Assembly: GCF_030817415.1 (NCBI RefSeq)
Contig: NZ_JAUSZI010000002.1
Location: 5,766,001-5,830,000 of the forward strand
Direction: 5' to 3'
Source: Streptomyces umbrinus
GTDB lineage: Bacteria > Actinomycetota > Actinomycetes > Streptomycetales > Streptomycetaceae
DNA: 64,000 bases
Positions 34,429 through 45,104 of the stretch are shown piece after piece. A program made the translations under genes and the position numbers. The notes under the pieces were generated by a model. That model was not told where the DNA came from and made no database searches. It worked only from the letters and a program-made list of their open reading frames with translations. Each line of letters starts with the position of its first letter. Position 1 is the first letter of the stretch.

Positions 34429-34503
34429 CTGGTCGCGCCCACGCGGCGGAGCCGCATATCGACACAGCCCCGCGCCCCTTACGGGGCGCGCCCCTAGCGG
34501 GGC
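34429..34503. repeat. Dispersed GC-rich repeat, variant B
   Basis: A diverged copy: GGCTGGTCGCGC followed by CCCCGCGCCCCTTACGGGGC and further GGGGCGCG palindromes. It ends at the purM stop codon and may serve as its terminator. Confidence 0.55.
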
Positions 34504-35579
34504 GCGTAGTCGTTGATCAGGGCTGCGCCCGTCTCGTGGTCGCCTCGGTCCGTGATCTCGCCTGCAACCCAGGCTTCCACGCCTCGGTCGGCCAGTGTGG
34601 CGAGGGCCACGTCCGTGGAGTCCTCGGGGACGATCGCGATCATGCCGACGCCCATGTTGAGGGTCTTTTCCAGCTCCAGGCGGTCCACCTGGCCGGTGGT
34701 GCCCACGAGGTCGAAGACGGGGGCCGGGGTCCAGGTGGCGCGGTCCACGATCGCGTGGAGGCCGTCCGGGATCACCCGGGCCAGGTTGGCCGCGAGACCG
34801 CCGCCCGTGATGTGTGAGAAGGCGTGCACGTCGGTCGTGCGGGTCAGGGCCAGACAGTCCAGCGAGTAGATCTTGGTGGGCTCCAGGAGCTCCTCGCCGA
34901 GCGTGCGGCCGAACTCCGCGACGTGCTGGTCGAGCTTCAGCTTGGCACGGTCGAAGAGGACATGCCGGACGAGTGAGTACCCGTTCGAGTGAAGGCCTGA
35001 GGCCGCCATGGCGATCACCGCGTCACCCGTACGGATGCGATCCGCGCCGAGCAGCCGGTCGGCCTCCACAACGCCCGTACCGGCGCCCGCGACGTCGAAG
35101 TCGTCCGGGCCGAGGAGACCGGGGTGCTCGGCCGTCTCGCCGCCCACCAGGGCGCAGCCCGCGAGGACACAGCCCTCGGCGATGCCCTTCACGATGGCCG
35201 CCACGCGCTCCGGGTGGACCTTGCCGACGCAGATGTAGTCGGTCATGAAGAGCGGCTCGGCGCCGCACACCACGATGTCGTCCATGACCATCGCGACCAG
35301 GTCGTGGCCGATCGTGTCGTACACGCCGAGCCGGCGGGCGAGGTCGACCTTCGTGCCCACGCCGTCCGTGGCGGAGGCGAGCAGCGGGCGCTCGTACCGC
35401 TTGAGGGCGGAGGCGTCGAAGAGGCCGGCGAAGCCGCCGAGGCCGCCGAGGACCTCGGGGCGCTGCGTCTTCTTCACCCACTCCTTCATGAGTTCGACGG
35501 CGCGGTCGCCCGCTTCGATGTCGACACCTGCTGTTTTGTAAGAAGCAGCTGCGTAGCTGGCACCAGTTGTCTCAGACAT
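34494..35579 (-). CDS. purM: Phosphoribosylformylglycinamidine cyclo-ligase (AIR synthetase)
   Basis: Purine pathway step 5, FGAM + ATP to AIR. The 361-residue protein has LLASATDGVGTKVDLA (about residues 62-77), VMDDIVVCGAEPLFMTDYI and GGGLAANLARVIP, all PurM landmarks. ATG at 35579 after GTTCTCACCGTC lacks a strong ribosome binding site. It lies 52 bases after purF and is probably cotranscribed with it. Confidence 0.96.
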   Translation of the reverse strand: MSETTGASYAAASYKTAGVDIEAGDRAVELMKEWVKKTQRPEVLGGLGGFAGLFDASALKRYERPLLASATDGVGTKVDLARRLGVYDTIGHDLVAMVMDDIVVCGAEPLFMTDYICVGKVHPERVAAIVKGIAEGCVLAGCALVGGETAEHPGLLGPDDFDVAGAGTGVVEADRLLGADRIRTGDAVIAMAASGLHSNGYSLVRHVLFDRAKLKLDQHVAEFGRTLGEELLEPTKIYSLDCLALTRTTDVHAFSHITGGGLAANLARVIPDGLHAIVDRATWTPAPVFDLVGTTGQVDRLELEKTLNMGVGMIAIVPEDSTDVALATLADRGVEAWVAGEITDRGDHETGAALINDYAPR

Positions 35580-35631
35580 GACGGTGAGAACTTTCGTGTC
35601 GTACTGCAGGTAAGCAGGTATTACGGGCTGT

Positions 35632-37158
35632 CTACGGGCGACGGATCGCGTCGGCCGCGGCCGTGGCGGCGGGCCCGGCGGCCAGCTCGGTCTCCAGGAG
35701 CTGCTTGCCGAGCAGCTCGGGGTCCGGGAGCGCCATCGGGTACTCGCCGTCGAAGCAGGCACGGCAGAGGTTCGGCTTGTCGATGGTCGTGGCCTCGATC
35801 ATGCCGTCGATGGAGATGTACGAGAGGGAGTCGGCGCCCAGCGAGGTGCCGATCTCCTCGATCGTCATGCCGTTGGCGATCAGCTCGGCGCGGGTGGCGA
35901 AATCTATGCCGAAGAAGCAGGGCCACTTCACGGGGGGCGAGGAGATCCGGATGTGGACCTCCGCCGCGCCCGCCTCGCGGAGCATCCGGACCAGCGCACG
36001 CTGTGTGTTGCCGCGCACGATCGAGTCGTCGACGACGACCAGGCGCTTGCCCTTGATGACTTCCTTGAGCGGATTCAGCTTCAGACGGATGCCCAGCTGA
36101 CGGATGGTCTGTGAAGGCTGGATGAAGGTACGTCCCACGTACGCGTTCTTCACCAGACCGGCACCGAACGGGATGCCGGACGCCTCCGCGTAACCGATCG
36201 CGGCGGGCGTGCCCGACTCCGGAGTCGCTATGACCAGATCGGCCTCCGCGGGGGCTTCCTTGGCGAGACGGCGGCCCATCTCGACACGGGAGAGATACAC
36301 GTTCCGGCCGGCGATGTCCGTGTCCGGACGGGCCAGATACACGTACTCGAAGACACAGCCCTTGGGCTTCGCTTCCGCGAATCGGGAGGTCCGCAGGCCG
36401 TTCTCGTCGATGGCGACGAACTCGCCCGGCTCGATCTCGCGGACGTAGGCGGCACCGCAGATGTCGAGGGCGGCGGACTCGGAGGCGACGACCCAGCCGC
36501 GCTCCAGACGGCCGAGGACCAGCGGACGGATGCCCTGCGGGTCACGGGCCGCGTACAGCGTGTGCTCGTCCATGAAGACGAGCGAGAAGGCGCCCTTGAC
36601 CTGCGGGAGGACCTTGCCCGAGGCCTCTTCGATGGTCAGCGGCTTGCCGTCGTCGTCGACCTGGGCGGCCAGCAGGGCCGTGAGCAGGTCCGTGTCGTTG
36701 GTCGCCGCCACACGCGGGGTGCGGCCCTCCTGCTTGGGCAGGTCGGCGACCATCTCGGCGAGCTCGGCCGTGTTGACCAGGTTGCCGTTGTGGCCGAGCG
36801 CGATGGAGCCGTGCGCGGTGGCACGGAAGGTGGGCTGGGCGTTCTCCCAGGTGGACGCGCCGGTGGTCGAGTAGCGGGCGTGACCGACCGCGATATGACC
36901 TAGGAGCGAACCGAGAGAAGCCTCGTCGAAGACCTGGGAAACTAGCCCCATGTCCTTGAAGACAAGGATCTGGGAGCCGTTGCTGACCGCGATTCCCGCG
37001 GATTCCTGGCCTCGATGCTGGAGGGCGTAGAGCCCGAAGTAAGTGAGCTTGGCGACCTCTTCACCGGGAGCCCAGACTCCGAAGACGCCGCAAGCGTCCT
37101 GGGGTCCTTTCTCGCCGGGGAGCAGATCATGACTGAGTCGACCGTCACCACGTGGCAC
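35632..37158 (-). CDS. purF: Amidophosphoribosyltransferase
   Basis: First committed step of purine synthesis, PRPP + Gln to phosphoribosylamine. The 508-residue protein has a 22-residue propeptide before the nucleophile Cys23 (GPQDACGVFGVWAPG). The PRPP loop is VVVDDSIVRGNT. Fe-S-type cysteines (for example KWPCFFGIDFA, NLCRACFDGEYP) indicate a Bacillus-type enzyme. Start GTG at 37158. Confidence 0.96.
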   Translation of the reverse strand: MPRGDGRLSHDLLPGEKGPQDACGVFGVWAPGEEVAKLTYFGLYALQHRGQESAGIAVSNGSQILVFKDMGLVSQVFDEASLGSLLGHIAVGHARYSTTGASTWENAQPTFRATAHGSIALGHNGNLVNTAELAEMVADLPKQEGRTPRVAATNDTDLLTALLAAQVDDDGKPLTIEEASGKVLPQVKGAFSLVFMDEHTLYAARDPQGIRPLVLGRLERGWVVASESAALDICGAAYVREIEPGEFVAIDENGLRTSRFAEAKPKGCVFEYVYLARPDTDIAGRNVYLSRVEMGRRLAKEAPAEADLVIATPESGTPAAIGYAEASGIPFGAGLVKNAYVGRTFIQPSQTIRQLGIRLKLNPLKEVIKGKRLVVVDDSIVRGNTQRALVRMLREAGAAEVHIRISSPPVKWPCFFGIDFATRAELIANGMTIEEIGTSLGADSLSYISIDGMIEATTIDKPNLCRACFDGEYPMALPDPELLGKQLLETELAAGPAATAAADAIRRP

Positions 37159-37220
37159 GCCACCGAGTGTAGGCGAGATCGACCACTGGTCCGAATTGGG
37201 GATCCAGGGACCCTAATGGA

Positions 37221-38081
37221 TCACTTGGCGGCGACCGCTTCGACGCCCGGGCCGTTTTCGCTGGTCAGCGTGAGCGTGCTGCCCTTCAGCTGGTATTTCA
37301 CGGTGCCGCCGAAGAGCTTCAGGAGGGTCTTCTCGGTGTCCATGAGTGAGGCGGAGCACATCTTCCGGGTGGTGCCCGGCGCGCCCAGAGTGATAGTGCC
37401 GTCGCCGACCGTCGCCTTCGCGGTCACCTTGTTGCAGCCGAGCTGACCGCGGACGGTGCCGTCCTTGTCGAAGGTGAGGTGGACCTTGCCGTCGGCCTCG
37501 GAGGCCAGGGCAACGCCCGATTCGCCCTTCGCGGCACCCTTCGTCATCGCGGTGACGTTCCACTTGGTGCCGTAGAGCTCGGCCGGCTTGTCGGCGGTGA
37601 GGTTCACGGTGTACCCGTCTTCGGTGGTGAGCGTCAGCTTGTCGTCGTTGACCACGACCTTGGCGGTGCTGCCGGAGATCGCGCCGCCGAGCTGGGACTC
37701 GAAGTCCATCGCCCCCTCGGCCGTACAGGCCTTCTTGGTCTTGATGGCGTCGTCGCCGATCTTGATGGTGTCGCCCTTGATCTCCGCGGTGGCCCCGAAG
37801 GAGTTGCAGCCGTAGTTGCCGCCCACCTTGCCGTCCTTGCCGAACTCGATGTGGGCGCCGGCCGGGGCGTCCCGCGTCTTGCCGTCGGCCGTCACGCTCT
37901 CGACGTTCCACTGCTTGCCGGTGATCTCGGTGGCCTGCCGGGTGCCGACGGAACCGGAACCGGAATCATCGCTGCCGCTCTCCGTTCCGCAGGCGGCTGT
38001 GGCGAGGAGTCCGGTGACGGCCAGGGCGCTGAGGCCGACCCGCGGGCTGAGGGCGCTGAGGTTGAGACGCTGCGTGTGCAT
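37221..38081 (-). CDS. META-domain lipoprotein (two META repeats)
   Basis: A 286-residue lipoprotein. Its signal peptide ends in LLATAACG (lipobox Cys at about residue 32). Two META/HslJ-like domains follow: about 55-160 (GKQWNVESV, VGGNYGCNSFGA) and about 170-280 (GTKWNVTAM, VRGQLGCNKVTA). Each has the family NxGCN core and a later conserved Cys (KKACTAE, RKMCSAS). In E. coli HslJ is linked to novobiocin resistance; no function is known here. ATG 38081. Confidence 0.88.
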   Translation of the reverse strand: MHTQRLNLSALSPRVGLSALAVTGLLATAACGTESGSDDSGSGSVGTRQATEITGKQWNVESVTADGKTRDAPAGAHIEFGKDGKVGGNYGCNSFGATAEIKGDTIKIGDDAIKTKKACTAEGAMDFESQLGGAISGSTAKVVVNDDKLTLTTEDGYTVNLTADKPAELYGTKWNVTAMTKGAAKGESGVALASEADGKVHLTFDKDGTVRGQLGCNKVTAKATVGDGTITLGAPGTTRKMCSASLMDTEKTLLKLFGGTVKYQLKGSTLTLTSENGPGVEAVAAK

Positions 38082-38167
38082 GCCGCTTTGACGGGACGGG
38101 TGGGGTGCTTGGTTCCCTCGCCGGGTAACGGCCGCGCAACGCCCGACCGCTGACCCCGGCGGCGCCG

Positions 38168-38965
38168 TCAGCGCATAAGGGGAAGCAGCCCGCCCAGGTC
38201 GGCGCGTTCCCCGCTCGCGCTGACCTTCGCGTCGCCGACCGCCACCTTCCACTCCGTACGCCCGGTCGCGAGCCGGATCCACGTCAGCGGGTCGGTCTCG
38301 ACGACGTTCGGCGGGGTGCCGCGGGTGTGGCGCGGGCCCTCCACGCACTGCACGACCGCGTACGGCGGTACGCGCACCTCGGTGGAGGCACCGGGCGCCT
38401 TCGCCGCGAGCGCGTCGGCGAGGAAGCGGGTGCAGGCAGCGAGGGCCTGGCGGTCGTACGGGACGTCGAGGCCCGGGACGGCCGCGTTGAGGTCGTCGGT
38501 GTGGACAACCAGCTCCACCGTGCGGGTGACGAGATAGTCGGCGAGGGTCATGGAACCCGTGCGGGCGGCGAGCAGGCGAGCCCCGGAGGCCGCCGCCAGG
38601 TGCTCGGCGAGGCGCTGCTCCGTGTGGGCATAGAGCGCGTCGAGGTCCGGGTTCGCCCGGGCCAGCTCGCGGGTGCCCTCAGCGATGTCGTCCGCCCTGG
38701 CGCCGGTCGCGAACGGCCACTCCAGCAGGGTCAGTTCCGCCTTCGCCGGTTCGTCCCGCTCCAGATTCCGGCTGACGGTCTCGGCGGCCATCGTGACGTG
38801 CGCGGCCAGTTCCCGTACGGTCCAGTCCCCGAGCCGCGTCGGCCCGGCCAGCTGCTCGGGGGTCAGGCCGCGCACCGCCGCCCGTACGTTCCCGAACTGG
38901 GCGAGGACCGCCGCGCGGGTCTTCGCCGGGTCGTAGGTACGGGTGCGCTTCTTGGCCGGTGGCAT
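38168..38965 (-). CDS. Maleylpyruvate isomerase family mycothiol-dependent protein
   Basis: A 265-residue DinB-like four-helix protein with the MDMPI N-terminal pattern LGDWTVRELAAHVTMAAETV (His metal ligand) and HTDDLN (ligand His). A small C-terminal sterol-carrier-like domain ends in DPLTWIRLATGRTEWKV. Family members use mycothiol or act in detoxification. No partner gene is adjacent, so the substrate is unknown. ATG 38965. Confidence 0.82.
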   Translation of the reverse strand: MPPAKKRTRTYDPAKTRAAVLAQFGNVRAAVRGLTPEQLAGPTRLGDWTVRELAAHVTMAAETVSRNLERDEPAKAELTLLEWPFATGARADDIAEGTRELARANPDLDALYAHTEQRLAEHLAAASGARLLAARTGSMTLADYLVTRTVELVVHTDDLNAAVPGLDVPYDRQALAACTRFLADALAAKAPGASTEVRVPPYAVVQCVEGPRHTRGTPPNVVETDPLTWIRLATGRTEWKVAVGDAKVSASGERADLGGLLPLMR

Positions 38966-38975
38966 GGCGGCGAGC

Positions 38976-39869
38976 CTATGCGCTCCGCTTGGAGTGGGGT
39001 ACTTCGTCTGCGGGTTCGTCGTGGCTGGTCGCGCCGTTCCCCGCGCCCCCACGGGGCGCCGCTGTGAACGTTTCCTTGTTGGCCGGGACTCCGATTTCGC
39101 TCCAGGTGAAGGGGATTCCGCGGGCCGCGTCGAGGTCCGGGCTGTCCATCAGTTGGAAGTGCACGTGTGGCTCGGTGGAGTTGCCCGAGTTGCCGCAGCG
39201 GGCGATCTGCTGTCCCGCGCGTACGCGGTCGCCCGGCCTGATCTTGAGCGAGCCCCGCCTCACGTGCGCGTACATCGCGTACACCCCGTCGCCGAGGTCG
39301 AGCACAATGCGGTTGCCGGTGATCCACGGGGCGCCGCCGAGCCCCCTGACCGTCCCCTCGACGAGCAGCAAGTAGGCGATCGCCGGAAGGGAGTTGCGGC
39401 TGAGGTGATCGCGCATCCAGTCGGACGCGTGCACGACGGTGGCGTCGGCCACGGCGAACAGCGGTTCGTCGTAGGCGGGAAAGGCGCGGCTGCGGCGGAC
39501 GACCGGCCAGAGCTTGGCGAACGCGGGACGGCTGTTCTCCGATGCGGCGGGCTCGGCCACGATGTCGATCGCGTACGTCTGTCCGTACGCGTGCGTGCCG
39601 TGGCTGGGGACCTTGGTGGCCGGGCTGTTCATGGCGGACCAGCGACCCCCCACGGGAGGCTCCACCTCGACCGGCGGATGGTCGAGGGCCTCGCGCCGGG
39701 GCCCGGTCCGGCTCACGAACATCCAGAGCGGGAAGGTCAGCAGCAGTGGCAGAAGTGCCCACCCCCAGCCGAACGGATAGCCGGGAAGAAAGACGTCCCA
39801 CAGGACCAGCGCGAAGCCGGTCGGCAGGAGTATCCGGTACAGAATCATCGCGGTCTTGCGGATGGACAT
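38976..39869 (-). CDS. Membrane-anchored M23 peptidase-like protein
   Basis: A 297-residue protein with two transmembrane segments (about residues 8-28 and 31-52) and a C-terminal M23 domain: SHGTHAYGQTYAIDIV, IVLDLGDGVYAMYAHVRRGS, and EPHVHFQLMD. The first metal ligand motif, usually HxGxD, reads as HGTHAYGQTYAID, so the metal site needs checking. ATG 39869 has GGGGGAA upstream. The Arg/Lys tail overlaps a dispersed GC-rich repeat. Confidence 0.82.
   Translation of the reverse strand: MSIRKTAMILYRILLPTGFALVLWDVFLPGYPFGWGWALLPLLLTFPLWMFVSRTGPRREALDHPPVEVEPPVGGRWSAMNSPATKVPSHGTHAYGQTYAIDIVAEPAASENSRPAFAKLWPVVRRSRAFPAYDEPLFAVADATVVHASDWMRDHLSRNSLPAIAYLLLVEGTVRGLGGAPWITGNRIVLDLGDGVYAMYAHVRRGSLKIRPGDRVRAGQQIARCGNSGNSTEPHVHFQLMDSPDLDAARGIPFTWSEIGVPANKETFTAAPRGGAGNGATSHDEPADEVPHSKRSA
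39023..39060. repeat. Dispersed GC-rich repeat, copy C (inside a CDS 3' end)
   Basis: GGCTGGTCGCGCCGTTCCCC then GCGCCCCCACGGGGCGCC. This copy lies within the last codons of the M23 gene and encodes its low-complexity tail. Confidence 0.65.
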
Positions 39870-39900
39870 GGTTCCCCCAGGGCCGGAAGTCGTCGAAGTC

Positions 39901-40395
39901 TCAGACCGGTTGAGCCGTGGTGAGGGCCACGAGGAGCGGTACGACGCGGCTCCCCGGAATCTCGTAACGGCCACGCCCCGCCTGCCGGAGCCAGCCCGCG
40001 GCGGTCAACTGCCGCAGGTGGTGGTAGATCTGGCCGCTCGTGCCCACGTCGTCGAGCCCGGCCAGTTCGGTGGCCGTGCGCCGGCCGCCGACGATCTCGC
40101 GCAGCAGCCGCAGCCGCATGGGGTGCCCGAGCGCGGCGAACACGTCGGCCGCCTCGCTCCAGTCGGCTTCGAGCAACTGGTCGGTGGTCATGCCGTACTG
40201 CCACTCGTACCGCTCCTCGGTCGGCAGCAGCACCGAACCCGTGAACAGCACACCCCCGCCCTCGACATCGGCCAACTGCGCCCTGAGCCCTTCGAGGGCC
40301 CAGAAGTCGCCGTCGCCCGCACGCGCGGCTGGCTCACCGCTCTCCAGGGCGTCGAGACGCCGCTCCAGCTCCGCGACGCGCTGCTCCAGATCCAT
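39901..40395 (-). CDS. ArsR-type helix-turn-helix regulator
   Basis: A 164-residue protein with an N-terminal coiled coil (LEQRVAELERRLDALES) and a C-terminal ArsR-like winged helix (ADVFAALGHPMRLRLLREIV, then VGTSGQIYHHLRQLTAAGWL). No metal-binding Cys motif is visible, so it probably senses something other than metals. It lies just upstream of the M23-like gene and may control it. The 14-base palindrome 10 bases upstream is a likely operator. Confidence 0.85.
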   Translation of the reverse strand: MDLEQRVAELERRLDALESGEPAARAGDGDFWALEGLRAQLADVEGGGVLFTGSVLLPTEERYEWQYGMTTDQLLEADWSEAADVFAALGHPMRLRLLREIVGGRRTATELAGLDDVGTSGQIYHHLRQLTAAGWLRQAGRGRYEIPGSRVVPLLVALTTAQPV

Positions 40396-40405
40396 GAGAC
40401 GAGAT

Positions 40406-40419
40406 TACGTAATTACGTA
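40406..40419 (-). promoter_or_regulatory. Operator-like palindrome of the ArsR-type gene
   Basis: TACGTAATTACGTA is a perfect 14-base palindrome, AT-rich in a GC-rich genome, ending 10 bases before the start codon. Confidence 0.65.
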
Positions 40420-40452
40420 TATGCGGTCAAGGGGCGGCGGTGTGCACTCGGG

Positions 40453-40497
40453 CATGTCGAAGGGCCCGACCGGATTCCGGTCGGGCCCTTCGACATG
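40453..40497 (-). terminator. Strong hairpin downstream of purL
   Basis: Perfect 21-bp stem beginning CATGTCGAAGGGCCCGACCG around a 3-base loop. It separates the purS-purQ-purL unit from the ArsR-type gene. Confidence 0.85.
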
Positions 40498-40509
40498 CGC
40501 CAACAACAG

Positions 40510-40546
40510 CGCCCCGTCAGGGGCGCGGGGAACTGCGCGACAAGCC
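40510..40546 (+). repeat. Dispersed GC-rich repeat, copy D
   Basis: GCCCCGTCAGGGGCGCGGGG then AACTGCGCGACAAGCC, nearly identical to copy A. Confidence 0.75.
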
Positions 40547-40587
40547 ACAACGGACTCGCAGACGAAGCCCCGCCCCCAGCGGAGCGC

Positions 40588-42842
<2,255 letters not shown>

Positions 42843-42846
<4 letters not shown>

Positions 42847-43523
42847 GCGTTGACCAGCTTCTTGAGGATCGAGGTGAAGAAGGGGAGGCCGTCGGTGCGG
42901 CCGGAACCGATGAGCGGCTCGACGGCGTGCTCGGGGTGCGGCATGAGGCCCACGACGTTGCCGGCCTCGTTCGTGATGCCGGCGATGTCCCGGAGCGAGC
43001 CGTTCGGGTTGAAGTCCACGTACCGGAAGGCGACCCGGCCCTCCGCCTCCAGCATGTCGAGCGTGTGCTCGTCGGCGACGTACCGCCCGTCCATGTTCTT
43101 CAGCGGGATGTGGATCTCCTGGCCGGACTCGTAGTCGGCGGTCCAGGACGTCCCCGCGTTCTCCACCCGCAACTTCTGGTCACGGCAGATGAAGTGCAGG
43201 TGGTCGTTGCCGAGCATCCCGCCCGGGAGGAGATGGGCCTCGGTGAGGATCTGGAAGCCGTTGCAGATGCCGAGCACCGGCATTCCCGACTTCGCCTGCT
43301 CAATCACGGTCTCCATCACCGGCGAGAAGCGCGAGATCGCTCCTGCGCGCAGATAGTCGCCGTACGAGAAACCGCCGGGCAGCACCACGGCGTCGACCTG
43401 CTTGAGGTCCTTGTCCTTGTGCCAGAGAGCGACGGGTTCGGCACCGGCGAGCTTGATCGCGCGCTGGGTGTCCCGGTCGTCGAGGCTTCCCGGGAAAGTG
43501 ACGACGCCAATACGAGCGGTCAC
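42843..43523 (-). CDS. purQ: Phosphoribosylformylglycinamidine synthase subunit PurQ
   Basis: A 226-residue class I glutamine amidotransferase. Nucleophile Cys in [12 protein letters not shown] (about residue 86) and the His/Glu pair in [10 protein letters not shown] near the C-terminus form the triad. Overlaps purL downstream and purS upstream by 4 bases each. Confidence 0.97.
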
Positions 43524-43783
43524 TTTCCTGCCTCCGCGACTTCCTCGACCTTGACGGTGAAGTCCTCGATCACGGTGTTGGCGAGGAAGGATTCCGCAAG
43601 TTCATGGATGCGGGCGAGGGCGGCTTCGTCCACCGGTCCGTCCACTTCCAGTTCGAATCGCTTTCCCTGACGTACGTCGGCGATGCCTTCGAAACCGAGA
43701 CGCGGCAGTGCACGCTGCACCGCCTGGCCCTGGGGGTCGAGGATCTCCGGCTTGAGCATGACGTCGACTACGACGCGTGCCAC
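43520..43783 (-). CDS. purS: Phosphoribosylformylglycinamidine synthase subunit PurS
   Basis: An 87-residue Pur[21 protein letters not shown] to the tail [13 protein letters not shown]. It bridges PurL and PurQ. GTG at 43783 has GGGAG 5 bases upstream and is preferred over the GTG two codons earlier. First gene of the purSQL operon. Confidence 0.94.
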   Translation of the reverse strand: MARVVVDVMLKPEILDPQGQAVQRALPRLGFEGIADVRQGKRFELEVDGPVDEAALARIHELAESFLANTVIEDFTVKVEEVAEAGK

Positions 43784-44153
43784 TGGCACTCCCGGTGTGT
43801 GGTGCTGAGCAGGTTCGTTCAGACTACCCGTACAAAATTTCTACGCGGGTAGATTCGTAGGAATCTACGTGATGGCCATCACGATTCCGCATCGAGACGC
43901 TATCGACCGGGGATGAAGGGGCTACCTTCACGAAAAATCCTGGGAAAGATCCGGATCAGGACCCGGTCTCCTATTGCCTTGAGACACGCCAAGAGATTTA
44001 GTCGAGCTTCACATTGGATTGCCGGGCACTGTACAAAGGAATTGGCAATAGCCGATACTTTGCCCAATCGCCCATAAAAACAGCCGGACAGTCGGCATCT
44101 CCGCACGTCATCACGTGTCGCTGGAGAGGTGCCGCACGAAGGGACCGATATTC
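43784..44153. other. Divergent, AT-rich purS/lsr2-paralogue intergenic region
   Basis: The 370-base gap is clearly AT-richer than its neighbours. It contains GTAGATTC-GTAG-GAATCTAC (43849-43868) and, adjoining it, the perfect palindrome CGTGATGGCCATCACG (43868-43883). It must hold promoters for both genes and is a plausible self-binding target for the AT-seeking Lsr2 protein. Confidence 0.65.
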
Positions 44154-44471
44154 GTGGCGCAGCGTGTCGTAGTCACTCTCTTCGACGACATCGACGGCTC
44201 GGAAGCGGCGGAAACGATCGCCTTCGGTCTGGACGGCAAGTCGTACGAGATCGACCTGAATCAAGCCAATGCCAAGAAACTGCGTAAGGCGCTGGAGCCG
44301 TACCTGGAGGCCGGGCGCAAGCGGTCTCGGTCCGGCAAGGCGTACCGGCAGACGGCTGTTGCGCCCGATCCGGCGGCGGTTCGGGCGTGGGCCCAGTCGC
44401 ACAAGATGGAGGTGCCGGCTCGGGGGCGGATCCCCAAGCGGGTCTATGAGGCGTTCAGCGCTGCGCAGTGA
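44154..44471 (+). CDS. lsrL: Lsr2-family nucleoid-associated protein (paralogue)
   Basis: A 105-residue xenogeneic-silencer family protein. The N-terminal dimerisation domain is VAQRVVVTLFDDIDGSEAAE. The C-terminal DNA-binding part contains VRAWAQSHKMEVPARGRIPK, with the AT-hook-like RGR that enters the minor groove. Streptomyces carry lsr2 and a second copy, lsrL; the location beside purS fits my recollection of lsrL. GTG 44154 follows AAGGGA by 10 bases. Confidence 0.88.
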   Translation: MAQRVVVTLFDDIDGSEAAETIAFGLDGKSYEIDLNQANAKKLRKALEPYLEAGRKRSRSGKAYRQTAVAPDPAAVRAWAQSHKMEVPARGRIPKRVYEAFSAAQ

Positions 44472-44526
44472 CCTCCGGCGGGCGGCGTGGCTTCCGCGGG
44501 TCCGTTGTCGGGTGCCGGTTCGAGTG

Positions 44527-44562
44527 GGCTGGTCGCGCAGTTCCCCGCGCCCCTAACGGGGC
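44527..44562. repeat. Dispersed GC-rich repeat, copy E
   Basis: GGCTGGTCGCGCAGTTCCCC then GCGCCCCTAACGGGGC, the reverse orientation of copies A and D. Confidence 0.75.
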
Positions 44563-44716
44563 ACGGCCTCCCCGAGCCGACTCATACGCGGAAGCCGGGC
44601 CCCCGGAAGCCGTCATCCGGCCCTGGGAGCAGCCGACTTGCGTAGTACCCCTGCTGATCAGCTAGAGTCTGGAGCACGCCGAGGGGCAAGGCCGAAAGGC
44701 CCGGTCCCGGAGTCGC

Positions 44717-44788
44717 GCGGGTGTAGTTCAGTAGTAGAACATCCCCCTTCCAGGGGGAAGGCGCAGTGTGCAATTCCTGTCACCCGCT
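44717..44788 (+). tRNA. tRNA-Gly (TCC) with atypical D- and T-loops
   Basis: A 72-base cloverleaf with anticodon TCC (44749-44751) and acceptor GCGGGTG/CACCCGC. The D-loop is AGTAGTA instead of AGTGGTA-like, so G18 is replaced by A. The T-arm region CAGTG-TGCAATT-CCTGT has TGC where all other tRNAs here have TTC. The T-stem pairs well only if one T is bulged. It may be a specialised, non-ribosomal Gly tRNA or a decaying gene. Confidence 0.75.
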
Positions 44789-44869
44789 CTGCACTGCCGG
44801 TCTGGTCAGCGTTTTTGATCAGGTAGGCTGGTGCCTGCGCCGATCGGTGAGAGCCGGTCGGAGGCAAAT

Positions 44870-44942
44870 GCGGACGTAGCTCAGTTGGTAGAGCGCAACC
44901 TTGCCAAGGTTGAGGTCGCCAGTTCGAACCTGGTCGTCCGCT
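44870..44942 (+). tRNA. tRNA-Gly (GCC), copy 1
   Basis: Standard 73-base cloverleaf, anticodon GCC, D-loop with GG and T-loop TTCGAAC. CCA is encoded at 44943-44945. Identical in the mature region to the copy at 48850. Confidence 0.94.
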
Positions 44943-44951
44943 CCAGAAAGT

Positions 44952-44980
44952 AAGGCCCCGGTCATCACGATCGGGGCCTT
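44952..44980 (+). terminator. Terminator of the tRNA-Gly pair
   Basis: AAGGCCCCGGTC/GATCGGGGCCTT stem with a 5-base loop and a pyrimidine tail. Confidence 0.8.
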
Positions 44981-45104
44981 TCTCGTGTGCCTGCTTGTGC
45001 TCCCCACGGCTGGGACTGTGTGACCGAGGCCGTCTGACATTTGTCATGTGCAGCGGTGACAGCGCGCACTGCTCCCGCCCGTCGGCGGCGGGGAGGCTGG
45101 TCTC

